The notes under the pieces were generated by a model. It was given only the letters and a program-made list of their open reading frames with translations. It had not been told where the DNA came from and made no database searches. Positions 1-9,000 of a stretch of DNA of 64,000 nucleotides are shown one piece after another. How positions within the stretch are numbered: position 1 is the first letter of the stretch; each line of letters starts with the position of its first letter. The position numbers and the translations under genes are program-made. This stretch comes from Acidobacteriota bacterium (GTDB taxonomy: Bacteria; Acidobacteriota; JAAYUB01), in the NCBI GenBank assembly GCA_018001935.1, contig JAGNHB010000007.1, positions 63,027 through 127,026 on the forward strand, read 5' to 3'.

Positions 1-2
1 AA

Positions 3-554
3 CGGTACGGGCTCGGGCGATTCCGCGTGACCCAGAAAGCGAACCTGCAGAACCCGGAGGACGTCTACCGGACCGAAAACGCCCGGAGCGCGGACTGGGT
101 CATGACGGGCAACCACGACACCCCGCCCCTGCGGCTGCTGGCGGAGCGGTGGCACGGTACCCCAGCGGCCGCCGAGCAGGCCGCCTACCTCGGGGCGAAA
201 CTCTGCCCCGACGCGTCCGCCCGCCCCGCCTTCGTCGAAACGCTGGAAGCGGACCCCGGGGCGCTGGTCCGGGCCAAGTTCGCCGACCTCCTGGCCTGCC
301 CCGCGCGGAATGTCATGGTCTTCTTCACGGACCTCTTCGGCATGCGGGAGATCTACAACGCCCCGGGGACCGTGAACGAGAGCAACTGGATGCTCAGGGT
401 CCCCGAGGATTACGCCGCGGAGTACGAGAGGCGCAGGCAGGAAGGCTTCGCCCTGGACATCCCCCGGACGGCGGCCCTGGCCCTGAGGGCCCGGGGTCTC
501 GCGCCCGACCTGGCGACCCGCCTGGAGCAAGGCGCCCCGCCGGCACGGCCCTGA
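3..554 (+). CDS. malQ: 4-alpha-glucanotransferase (amylomaltase, GH77), C-terminal fragment
   Basis: This is the 3' end of a gene that begins before the window; the frame is open from base 3. Amylomaltases move 1,4-alpha-glucan segments between maltodextrins in the cytoplasm during glycogen or maltose use. The translation has the typical late GH77 blocks: RVTQKA, then GNHDTPP (about residues 36-42 of the visible part), then FFTDLFG followed by YNAPGTVNESNW, which lines the acceptor end of the active site. About 183 residues are present, against 500-700 in full-length enzymes. GTG at 27 is only an internal codon, not a start. A decayed amylosucrase-type gene lies 5 kb downstream, so alpha-glucan metabolism may once have been larger here. 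Family is secure; DPE1-like versus DPE2-like cannot be decided from this part. Confidence 0.88.
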   Translation, partial: RYGLGRFRVTQKANLQNPEDVYRTENARSADWVMTGNHDTPPLRLLAERWHGTPAAAEQAAYLGAKLCPDASARPAFVETLEADPGALVRAKFADLLACPARNVMVFFTDLFGMREIYNAPGTVNESNWMLRVPEDYAAEYERRRQEGFALDIPRTAALALRARGLAPDLATRLEQGAPPARP

Positions 555-674
555 AGCGGAGCGGATGCATCCATCGGCCGTTGTTCCCATCCAAGGAGTG
601 GGCCGGCCGTGCCTGGCCTTGCCTTTTGACGACGGCTTCTCCAGGGGTCAGTCGGCCGGCGTCGGGGGAAGAAC

Positions 675-1238
675 ATGAAAAAATCATTGAAAGGGAAAAA
701 CATGCGTTACTCCATTGTGGTGCTTCTCGTCGGGGCGGTGATCCTCCTGGTGACCTCGTCGGGCTGCCTGGGGATCCCGGAGGGGGTCCGGGCCGTCACC
801 GGTTTCAAGCTGGATCGGTATCTCGGCAAGTGGTACGAGGTTGCCCGTCTGGACCACTCCTTCGAGCGCGGGCTTTCCCGGGTCACCGCCGATTACTCCC
901 TCCGCCCGGACGGCGGGGTCAAGGTCCTCAACCGGGGTTACAACGCCGGGAAGGGGAAGTGGAAGGAAGCCGAGGGGAAGGCCTTCCCCCTCGAATCCCC
1001 GGAAACGGGCCGTTTCAAGGTGTCCTTTTTCGGCCCTTTCTACGCCAGTTACAACATCATCGACCTGGACGCGGACAACTATGCCTGGGCCCTGGTCTGC
1101 GGTCCGAAGCGGAATTATCTCTGGATCCTCTCCCGCACGCCGTCCCTTGAACGTGCCGTTCGGGACCGGTTGGTGGAAAAGGCCCGGGCCTGGGGCTTCC
1201 CCGTGGACCAGTTGATCTGGGTGGAGCACCGGCAGTGA
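675..1238 (+). CDS. blc: Bacterial lipocalin (Blc family), outer-membrane lipoprotein
   Basis: A 187-residue protein with an N-terminal hydrophobic segment ending in a lipobox-like SSGC, so it is probably acylated by Lgt (encoded at 4691) and anchored in an outer membrane. Lipocalins bind lipids or other small hydrophobic ligands; bacterial Blc binds lysophospholipids. The first conserved block, GKWYEVARLDHSFERG, and the DGG...NRGYN strand are clear, as is the late LWILSRTP strand. Length fits Blc (about 170-190). Two starts are possible: ATG 675 behind GGGGGAAG, or ATG 702 (MRYSIVV) behind AAGGGAAA, which gives a more compact signal peptide. The gene stands alone, 120 bp after malQ. Confidence 0.85.
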   Translation: MKKSLKGKNMRYSIVVLLVGAVILLVTSSGCLGIPEGVRAVTGFKLDRYLGKWYEVARLDHSFERGLSRVTADYSLRPDGGVKVLNRGYNAGKGKWKEAEGKAFPLESPETGRFKVSFFGPFYASYNIIDLDADNYAWALVCGPKRNYLWILSRTPSLERAVRDRLVEKARAWGFPVDQLIWVEHRQ

Positions 1239-1419
1239 GAGTGGGCCGTGCAGCCCGTGGCGCAGCGTGGCCGGACCGGGGCGGCCCGGGAGGCCGTGGT
1301 CCCGTGCGCCGCCGGGAGGGAACCGCGCCGTGGCGCCCGGTCACCACCGGCTTCGCGCAAGGGAGCCCCGGTGAGCACGACGTCTTCAATCGCGGCCATT
1401 TCATGAGGGGGGAATCGCC

Positions 1420-2316
1420 TTGAGCCTGAAGCAGCGCCTGGTCAACCTGACGCCGGGGCGTCTCGTCCGCCTGTTCGCCGCCCCCTACATTGCCGGGGAC
1501 AGCGCCGCGAAGGCTGTGGAGACCGCCCGTACGCTGTGGGACTCGCGCGGGGTCCGGTCGACCCTCGACCTGCTGGGGGAAGACCTCCGGGAGGACGGGG
1601 AAGGGGAGCGGTCCCTCGCCGCCTACCACCGCTTGCTCGAGATCCTGGGCCCCCAGCCTTTCGCCACCCTCTCCCTCAAGCCCACCCAGTTCGCCGCGGG
1701 CGGAGAACCGGGACCCTACCGCCGGCGCATCGGGGAGATTGCGCGGGCGGCGCTCTCGAAGGGCATCGGCGTGACCCTCGACATGGAGGATCACCGCTTC
1801 ACCGACCTGACGCTCGGGGTCTACCGCGACCTCCTGCCCGAGGTCCCCGGGCTCGGGACCGTCCTTCAGTCGCGCCTCCACCGGACCCGGGAGGACATTC
1901 TCGCGCTCCGGGGGCTTGCGGCGAGGGTCCGGATCTGCATCGGCATCTACCTCGAACCGCCCGACATCGCGCTTCGGCAGAAGCCCGCCATGAAGGAGCG
2001 GCTGGTCGAGTTCACGGGGCTCCTGCTCGACGGGGGGCATTACGTGGAGATCGCCACCCACGACGAGGCGGTCCTGGACCGGGCCCTCGCGGTGGCCGAG
2101 CGCCTCAACCCCCGGCGGGACCGTTTCGAGGTCCAGATGCTGCTGGGGGTCCCGCGGCTGCGCGTCCAGGACGAACTGGTCCGCCGGGGGGTTCGGGTGC
2201 GCCTGTACGTCCCCTACGCCGAGAACTGGAAGGACGCCGTGGGCTACTGCAAGCGCCGCCTCGCCGCCAACCCGTCCATGGGCGCCCAGGTGCTGCGCAA
2301 CCTCTTCCGCCGTTAG
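1420..2316 (+). CDS. Proline dehydrogenase (FAD-dependent, monofunctional)
   Basis: 298 residues matching the monofunctional PRODH family, which oxidises L-proline to pyrroline-5-carboxylate using FAD, as the first step of proline breakdown. Recognisable blocks are LSLKPTQF (barrel strand near residue 87), GVTLDMED (about 109), QSRLHRTRED, the RICIGIYLEPP segment and, near the end, FEVQMLLGVP followed by RLYVPYAENW, the substrate/FAD region. No P5C dehydrogenase partner is in the window. TTG at 1420 is chosen as start because GAGGGGGGAA lies just upstream and no ATG fits. A short hairpin (2321-2341) follows the stop codon. Confidence 0.87.
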   Translation: MSLKQRLVNLTPGRLVRLFAAPYIAGDSAAKAVETARTLWDSRGVRSTLDLLGEDLREDGEGERSLAAYHRLLEILGPQPFATLSLKPTQFAAGGEPGPYRRRIGEIARAALSKGIGVTLDMEDHRFTDLTLGVYRDLLPEVPGLGTVLQSRLHRTREDILALRGLAARVRICIGIYLEPPDIALRQKPAMKERLVEFTGLLLDGGHYVEIATHDEAVLDRALAVAERLNPRRDRFEVQMLLGVPRLRVQDELVRRGVRVRLYVPYAENWKDAVGYCKRRLAANPSMGAQVLRNLFRR

Positions 2317-2320
2317 AATA

Positions 2321-2341
2321 CCCTCGCCCTCCGGGCGACGG
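2321..2341. repeat. 21-bp hairpin repeat, copy 1
   Basis: Imperfect palindrome with a TCGCCC / GGGCGA stem round a TCC loop, 5 bp after the proline dehydrogenase stop. It matches the reverse complement of the element at 51525-51545 at 19 of 21 positions, so it is one of three related copies (with 48119-48139). No T-run follows, so a terminator role is uncertain. Confidence 0.6.
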
Positions 2342-2512
2342 CTAAGACAGGGGTCTTGCAAAGCCTTTCCCGCTCGTTCCCCGGTCTTTTTATGGGCTCA
2401 TCACTGTTGAATAGGAAAGCGGGTCCCCGCCGTTCCCCAAACGGGTCCCGCAGGGGAGGGGCGAGGCGCTTCGCCCGGCGTCAGGGAGGGGCCGCAACGC
2501 CGTGTTTTCCTG

Positions 2513-2541
2513 TTGAATCCCCTCTTGCCGCATGGTAATAT
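2513..2541 (+). promoter_or_regulatory. Predicted sigma-70-type promoter for the EF-G-like/lgt operon
   Basis: TTGAAT (2513-2518), a 17-bp spacer and TAATAT (2536-2541) preceded by TGG, i.e. an extended -10. Transcription would start about 40 bp before the ATG at 2590, leaving a leader with AAGGAG as ribosome binding site. Confidence 0.5.
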
Positions 2542-2589
2542 CGCCCTCTTTTGCGACCGGCAGGAAAAAACACCAAGGAGTGACGGCAT

Positions 2590-4680
2590 ATGAAAGTTTA
2601 CGACACCGACAAGATCCGGAATCTGGTTTTCATCGGCCACGGGGGCTGCGGCAAGACCTCGCTCGTGTCGGGCATGCTCTACTCCACGGGGATGACGACC
2701 CGCCTGGGGAAAGTGGACGAAGGCAACGCGGTGACGGATTTCGACGAGGACGAGATCGCCCGCAAGGTCAGCATCCGCAGCGCCCTGGCGTACTGTGAGC
2801 ACGACAAGCACAAGCTCAACCTCCTCGACACCCCGGGGTACATGGCGTTCATCCAGGGGGCGCGGGAAGCCATCCGTGTCGCCGACACGGCCATGGTGGT
2901 GGTGGACGCGGTGTCGGGCGTCGAGGTCCAGACGGAGAAGGTGTGGGAGTTCGCCAACGAGGCCGGGCTTCCCCGCTGCGTCGTCATCAGCAAGATGGAC
3001 CGTGAGAACGCGGATTTCGGCAAGGTGCTCGAGAACGTCCAGGAAGTCTTCGGCCGCGCGGCCGTCCCCGTCCAGATTCCTGTCGGGAAGGAGAAGGACT
3101 TCAAGGGCGTGATCGACCTGATCACCGGAAAGGCGCACCTTTACAAGGACGACACCGGCAAGTGCGAGACCGTGGACGTCCCCGCGAACCTCAAGGGCGA
3201 GTTCGACACGCGCCGGGAGCAGTTGGTGGAGTTCGTCGCCGAGAGCGACGAGGACTTGATGACCAAGTTCTTCGACAGCGGTTCCCTGGACGACGCCGAC
3301 CTTGTCGCCGGCCTGAAGAAGGGAATCCTGTCCCAGGCCATCGCCCCGGTGTTCTGCGCGTCCGGCATGCTCAACTACGGGACCACCCAGCTGGCCGACG
3401 CCGCGGTCCGGTACCTGCCGTCCCCCCTCGAGCGGGCCGTCTTCACCGCCACCGACCCGAAAACAAACGAGGCGGTCGAGCGGAAGATTTCCGCCGACGA
3501 GCCCGTGGCTGCCTACGTCTTCCGGACGGTTGCGGACCCCTTCGCCGGCCGCATCAGCATCTTCAAGGTGTACAGCGGGGTCATGAAATCCGACTCCTCG
3601 CTCTACAACGTGGCGGCCGAGACCGTCGAGCGCATCGGCGCCCTCCAGGTGGTCCAGGGCAAGAACGTGGCCCCGGTCGGCGAGGTCAAGGCGGGCGACA
3701 TCGGCGCGGTCACCAAGCTGAAGGCCACCCTGACCGGCCACAGCCTGTCCGACCAGTCCAGGCCCGTGGTCTTCAGCCAGTTGAAGTACCCCGAGGCCGC
3801 CATCAGCTTCGCCATCGAGCCCAAGAGCCGCGGCGACGAGGAGAAGATCAGCATCGCCCTGGCCCGTATGAAGGAAGAGGACCCCATGATCTCCTTTCTG
3901 CGCGACCCCCAGACCAAGGAACTCCTGGTGGCCGGGTCCGGCCAGCTCCACGTGGAAGTGGTCGTGGAGCGCATGAAGACCCGCTACGGCGTGGACGTTC
4001 TCCTGAAAATGCCCAAGATCCCCTACCGTGAAACCATCACCGGCAAGGCCGACGTCCAGGGCCGCCACAAGAAGCAGACCGGCGGGCACGGCCAGTTCGG
4101 CGACTGCAAGGTCCGCATGGAGCCGCAGCCCCGGGGCGCCGGGTTCTCCTTCGAGGACGACATCTTCGGCGGCGCCATCCCCAAGACCTACATCCCGGCG
4201 GTGGAGAAGGGGATCCTGGAGTCGGCCGAGCGCGGCTACCTCGCGGGATACCCCGTGGTGGACTTCAAGGTCTCCCTCTACGACGGCTCCTACCACGAGG
4301 TGGACTCCTCGGAAATGGCCTTCAAGATCGCGGGTTCGCTGGCCTTCAAGAAGGCGATGGAAGTGGCGAAGCCGGTCCTGCTGGAGCCGATCATGCAGGT
4401 GGAGGTCCACGTGCCCGAAGAGAACGCCGGCGACATCATGGGGAACCTGAACTCCCGGCGCGGCCGCGTGCAGGGGATGGACTCCCGGGGCAAGTTCACG
4501 GTGATCCGTGCCATGGTGCCCATGGCCGAGATGCTGACCTACGCCCCCGACCTCACCTCCATGACGGGCGGCCGCGGTTCCTACACCATGGAGATCCAGG
4601 GCTACGAGATCGTCCCCTCCCACATCCAGGCCAAGATCGTGGAAGCGGCCAAGAAGGAGCGGGAGGAGGAGGCCGAGTAG
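2590..4680 (+). CDS. Elongation factor G-like translational GTPase
   Basis: 696 residues, the normal length for EF-G. The P-loop GHGGCGKT is at residues 16-23, the G3 motif is DTPGY, and the G4 motif reads SKMD instead of NKMD. Domain IV carries HKKQTGGHGQFGDCK, and the end has GGRGSYTMEIQGYE. This pattern fits the EF-G2/FusA2-like paralogues that many phyla carry beside the main fusA. EF-G drives translocation or ribosome recycling; for paralogues the exact role is often unknown. It is not beside rpsL/rpsG/tuf, which supports a paralogue. The start follows AAGGAGTGACGGCAT. lgt begins 10 bp after the stop, so the two are probably one transcript. Confidence 0.88.
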   Translation: MKVYDTDKIRNLVFIGHGGCGKTSLVSGMLYSTGMTTRLGKVDEGNAVTDFDEDEIARKVSIRSALAYCEHDKHKLNLLDTPGYMAFIQGAREAIRVADTAMVVVDAVSGVEVQTEKVWEFANEAGLPRCVVISKMDRENADFGKVLENVQEVFGRAAVPVQIPVGKEKDFKGVIDLITGKAHLYKDDTGKCETVDVPANLKGEFDTRREQLVEFVAESDEDLMTKFFDSGSLDDADLVAGLKKGILSQAIAPVFCASGMLNYGTTQLADAAVRYLPSPLERAVFTATDPKTNEAVERKISADEPVAAYVFRTVADPFAGRISIFKVYSGVMKSDSSLYNVAAETVERIGALQVVQGKNVAPVGEVKAGDIGAVTKLKATLTGHSLSDQSRPVVFSQLKYPEAAISFAIEPKSRGDEEKISIALARMKEEDPMISFLRDPQTKELLVAGSGQLHVEVVVERMKTRYGVDVLLKMPKIPYRETITGKADVQGRHKKQTGGHGQFGDCKVRMEPQPRGAGFSFEDDIFGGAIPKTYIPAVEKGILESAERGYLAGYPVVDFKVSLYDGSYHEVDSSEMAFKIAGSLAFKKAMEVAKPVLLEPIMQVEVHVPEENAGDIMGNLNSRRGRVQGMDSRGKFTVIRAMVPMAEMLTYAPDLTSMTGGRGSYTMEIQGYEIVPSHIQAKIVEAAKKEREEEAE

Positions 4681-4690
4681 GCTTCACCCC

Positions 4691-5476
4691 ATGTTCCCCT
4701 CGGAATTTCACATCGGGTTCTTCCCCATCTCCGCCTACGGCCTGTTGGTGACCGCGGGCTTCTTCTCGGGGTTGATCACCACCTCCATTCTGGCGAAGCG
4801 CTACGAGAAGCAGGAGTCCCGCCTGATCTGGGACTTCACCGTCACCATGATCCTGGTGGCCCTGGTGGGGGCGAAACTCCTGCTCATCGTCACCGACAGC
4901 ACCTACCTGTCCAACCCCGCGAACATCTTCACCATCGAGTACCTGCGCTCGGCCGGGGTCTTCTACGGGGGCTTCGTTTTCGCCGCCCTCTATTCGATCT
5001 GGTACTTCCGCAAGTACAAGCTGCCCGGCTGGAAGATCGCCGACGCCTACGGGCCCGGCCTGGCCCTCGGGCACATGTTCGGGCGGATCGGCTGCTTCAT
5101 GGCGGGGTGCTGCCACGGCGCCCCAACGGACTCGCCGCTGGGCGTCACCTTCAGCGACATCCAGTGCCAGGTCCCCAACGAGTTCCTCAACCGGCCTCTG
5201 TGGCCCACCCAGGCCATGGAGGCCGTGTTCAACCTGCTCCTCTTCGGTTTCCTGCTCCTCCGTTACCGCCGGAAAGCCTTCGACGGCCAGATCGTGCTGA
5301 CCTATGCCCTGGCCTACTCCCTCTTCCGCTTCCTCATCGAGTTCCTCCGGGGGGACGAGCGGGGGTTCATCCTCGTGCACATCTCCACCTCCCAGTTCAT
5401 CGCCATCCTCATCTTCCCCGTGGCGCTGGTCCTCTACCTCCTCCGGCGCAAGGCCGCCCCGACGACGAAGCAATAA
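4691..5476 (+). CDS. lgt: Phosphatidylglycerol-prolipoprotein diacylglyceryl transferase
   Basis: 261 residues with about seven hydrophobic segments. Lgt moves diacylglycerol from phosphatidylglycerol to the lipobox cysteine of prelipoproteins in the inner membrane, the first step of lipoprotein maturation. The family signature GRIGCFMAGCCHG is near residues 136-148, preceded by the HMF of the conserved periplasmic face; an early ISAYGL block and a late FLRGDERG block also fit. It follows the EF-G-like gene by 10 bp. Substrates in this window probably include the proteins at 675, 10285, 11536 and 34119. No lspA or lnt is seen here. Confidence 0.93.
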   Translation: MFPSEFHIGFFPISAYGLLVTAGFFSGLITTSILAKRYEKQESRLIWDFTVTMILVALVGAKLLLIVTDSTYLSNPANIFTIEYLRSAGVFYGGFVFAALYSIWYFRKYKLPGWKIADAYGPGLALGHMFGRIGCFMAGCCHGAPTDSPLGVTFSDIQCQVPNEFLNRPLWPTQAMEAVFNLLLFGFLLLRYRRKAFDGQIVLTYALAYSLFRFLIEFLRGDERGFILVHISTSQFIAILIFPVALVLYLLRRKAAPTTKQ

Positions 5477-5510
5477 CAACCGTCAGGGTGTTCGGCTCCG
5501 TTTATCCGCC

Positions 5511-6014
5511 GTGAACGGGTTTTTCAGGCCGGAAGCCCGCTCCGCCGGCCTCCGGATCAAGTGGGTGTACCACGCCTTCTACCCCTTCCAGTTCGACCTG
5601 AACTACGCGAACCCGCGGGTTGTCCGCGAGGTCTACCGGATCTTCGCCTTCTGGGCCAACCGGGGCATCGACGTCTTCCGCCTCGACGCAATGCCGTCCG
5701 AACTGATGAGCCAGGACGGCATGCCCATCCTCTGCGGTGGCGACGAGGCGGCGGCCCCGAACAACCCGGGCTTCGTCGACAGCGAGGAGGCGGCGCGCAC
5801 GGCGTACTGCCGGCAGGCCGGCATTAAAGCCCTGGGGACCCGCGACACCCGCGACCTCGGGCGGGGGCCGGTTTCGCCGAAACGTCTCGAGGACGCCGAG
5901 TCCGGGCGGGGGCACCCGCTCGCGTCGAGACCCTTCCGCGACCTGTTCACCGGGTGCGAGGTCGTCCCGGAAACGCGCGGCGTCATGGCGGTTTTCCAAC
6001 TTCCCTTTTGGAAA
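5511..6014 (+). pseudogene. Remnant of an amylosucrase-type alpha-glucosidase (GH13), internally deleted
   Basis: An open frame with no credible start carries scattered pieces of one GH13 enzyme in the right order and in one frame. FYPFQFDLNYANP and then ANRGIDVFRLDA (with the nucleophile Asp) resemble the amylosucrase core. They run directly into ILCGGDEAAAPNN, which in intact enzymes lies well over 150 residues later. A last piece, FRDLFTGCEV, resembles the C-terminal beta domain. So the middle, the N-terminus and much of the end are missing. The frame runs on, overlapping the 3' end of the opposite-strand kinase gene (6077). It is best read as a decayed gene; a short functional protein is unlikely. 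Confidence 0.7.
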
Positions 6015-6076
6015 GAATTTGAAGATCGTCAAACGCAGCTTCGCGAACCCGCGTCGCGGTCCGGCCGACCGCGGCT

Positions 6077-9000
6077 TCAGGCCTGTTCCGGCGAGGGGGA
6101 GGGCGGGTCGGCAGGGCAGGGGACCCAGGTCATCGTCCGGTGGTTTTCGGGGACGCGTTCCAGGAAACTCCGGCGCCATTGGGGATCCACGATGCGCTCC
6201 GCGCGCTCCCGGAGCTTTTCTTGCGCGGCCCCGATGAACGCCTCCGCTTCGCCGTGAAACCCGCAGGCCGCCAGGGCGTCGGCGTGAACCAGCCGCAGGA
6301 AGGATTCCCCCGCGTCGAGCGCCCTGAGTTCACGGAGGATGCCGATTCCTTGCCTGGCGGTCTCCAGGGCCGCCGCGGGATCTCCCCCGGCCAGGAGGAC
6401 CCGGGCCTTGACGGCCAGCGCGTAGGCACGGGTGGGAAGGATCTGCTCGGCACAGGCCAGGGAGCGGTTGATCTCCGCGTCGGCCTCCGCCCGTTCGCCG
6501 CGCTGGAGCAGCATGAGGGCCCGGTGGAGACGCGCGATGGCTTCCATGCGCAGTTCCCCCTGACCGGCGGCGGCCCGGGCGGCCAGGGCGCCGGCTTCCA
6601 GGGCTTCGTCCGTCAGCCCCAGGCAGGCCAGGACCGGGACGAGGTCGGTGCGCACGGAAGCGGCGACGCCTTCCAGGCCGAGCTTCTCCGCCGACGCCAG
6701 GGCCCGGGTCAGGACCTGCCGGGCATCGTCGTAGGCGCCCAGGTCCCCGTAGGCCCACCCGGCGTTTCCGCGCTGAAGGCAGGCGTTCCGGAGGTCCCCC
6801 GCCAGGGCGAAGTGCTCCGCCGACTGTTCCATCAGCACGAGGAACCCGGCCGAATCCCCCTGAACCAGGCACTTGAAGCCGAGCCAACGCTCCAGCCAGG
6901 CGCGGAGGAGGGGATCGTCAGGGATCATCCGGCCCTGGACGGACCTCAGGAGGGGTTCCGCCGCCTGGGGGCGCCCCCCCAGGAGGAGTTTCACCGCCGC
7001 CTGTGTGCAGGCCTGGACCAGTTCGGCATTGGGGGGGGTATTCCGTACCGCCCCGACAAGTTCCGTGGTCATTACCTCGACGGTGTCCAGGTCGCCCTGG
7101 GTCCCCGCCGCTTCCGCGACCAACCCCGCGGCGCGCAGCCACCCGGTCCCGTAACGCGGGAGGAGCGCCAGGGCGTCGAACCCGGCGCGGATCGCCTCGT
7201 CCATCCGCCCGAGCCAGTCCAGGGCCTCGGCCTCGAGAACGTGAACCTCGCCTTTCAGCTCACCGCCGGCCCCCAGGGCGATGGCCCGCTGCACGCAGTG
7301 GAGGGTGCCCTCGAGGTCATTCCCCTCGAGGGCCTGCCCCGCGGCCTGGCGGTAGAGGCCCGCGGCGGGCCCGGCTTCCCCGCCGCGCTCGTGGTGCTCG
7401 GCGAGGACCCGGCTGTTGCGCTCCCCGGCCTGCTCCAGCCACCCGGCGGCCAGGCGGTGACCCAGGGCGCGGTCCGGGGCCGTCAGCATGCCGTAGGCCG
7501 CCTCCTGCATCACGGCGTGGCGGAATTCGTACTCCTTCCCGGGGGGGAACCGGCTCTGGGGGACGGCCGCGACCACCTCTTCGTCCACGAGCCGGGAGAG
7601 CCAGGCCTCGACGTCTCCCACCCGCCAGTCCGGGCCAAGGAGATGGGCGACCCCCCCCTGCCAGAAAACCTGCCCGAAGACGGCCGCGGCCCTCAGGACC
7701 CGGCGGGCTTCCACCGGAAGACGCTCCAGGCGCGACAGGACCATGGCCACCACGCTGCCCGGGAGGGTCAGGGCCGGGTCGTCGCGGAACGCCCGCACCA
7801 GTTCCTCGACGAAAAACGGGCTCCCGGCGGACCGTGCGACGATCCTCGCCCGGACCTCCTCCGGGGTCGATGGCCCCATCGCCTCCGACACCAGCCGATC
7901 GGTGGCGCGGCGTGACAGGGAAGCCAGCCGGATTTCCTGCACGCCGCGCGCCGCCCACAACCCCGGAAACAGGTCGTGGACCTCGGGACGGGCGGTTGCG
8001 AGGACGAAGAGGGAGGATTCGGAGAGGTTTCTCAACACCGCGTCCAGGCAGTGGACCGTGGGCACGTCGCCCCAGTGGAGGTCTTCCAGCACCACCAGGA
8101 CGTTGTGGTCGGCGCACTCCGCCGCCAGCCAGACCTCCACGGCCTGCCGGAGCTGGTCGCCCAGGGCCCGGGGGTTGAGTTCACCCGAGGGGAGGTGCGC
8201 CCGCGGCCGGGCGACCGCCGGCAGCCCCAGCATGGGCGCGAAAAAGTGTGAGACCCTGTCCCTCGGCTCGCCGGAAAGGACCCGGCCGAGGAAGCGGTCG
8301 AGCTTCCGGAGGCCCTCCGCGTCCGGCTCCCCGGGCTGAAGACCCACCGCCCCCCGGATCATTTCCCGGAGCAGGAAGAAGGGTGCCCCGAGGCTGATGC
8401 GATCACCCCGGGCGGTGAGCACGAACACGTCGCCCGCCCGCCGGACTTCCGCCAGGAACTCGGAGACGAGGCGGGATTTCCCCATCCCGGGCTCGGCGAT
8501 CACCAGGGCCACCCGGGCCACCCCGTCCGCGGTGCTCTCGGCCAGCAGGCCCCGCAGCGTGCCCAGCTCCCGCTCCCTCCCCACGAAGGGCGTGGGCCGC
8601 CCGAGGAGCCTCCGCGCGGGGACCGCCTCGCTCGCCCCCTCGTCCAGGGTCATCCAGCCGCCCTGTTCACGGATTTCGAAATGCCCGCGGACCAGGCCGG
8701 CCGTCGCCCCGTCCAGGTAGATGGCGCCCCGCGTCGTGTCGGGGTCCGTCCGGACGGTCCTGAGCATCTCGGCGTACCGCTCGGTCAACGGGCCGGTCGG
8801 GGTGGCCCCGTCCATCTCGGTGTTGCCCGTCGTGACGACGAGCTCCCCGCCCCCGAACGCGTCCCGAAGGTTGACGGCGCACCGGACGGCCTGGCAGGCC
8901 TGGTCACGGGCGAGTTCCGAGCCCGTGAGCGTGAGGAGCACGGTCCCGTCCGGGCGGGATTCCCACCGGGCCCCGAACGTCCGGGCCGACTGTTCCAGCG

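Noticed and set aside
2401-4623. A 740-residue open frame antisense to the EF-G-like gene, and similar long antisense frames elsewhere
   Set aside because: High GC makes long opposite-strand frames common; their composition is His/Val/Gly/Asp-rich, typical of shadows, they lack known domains and ribosome sites, and a well-conserved gene lies on the other strand.
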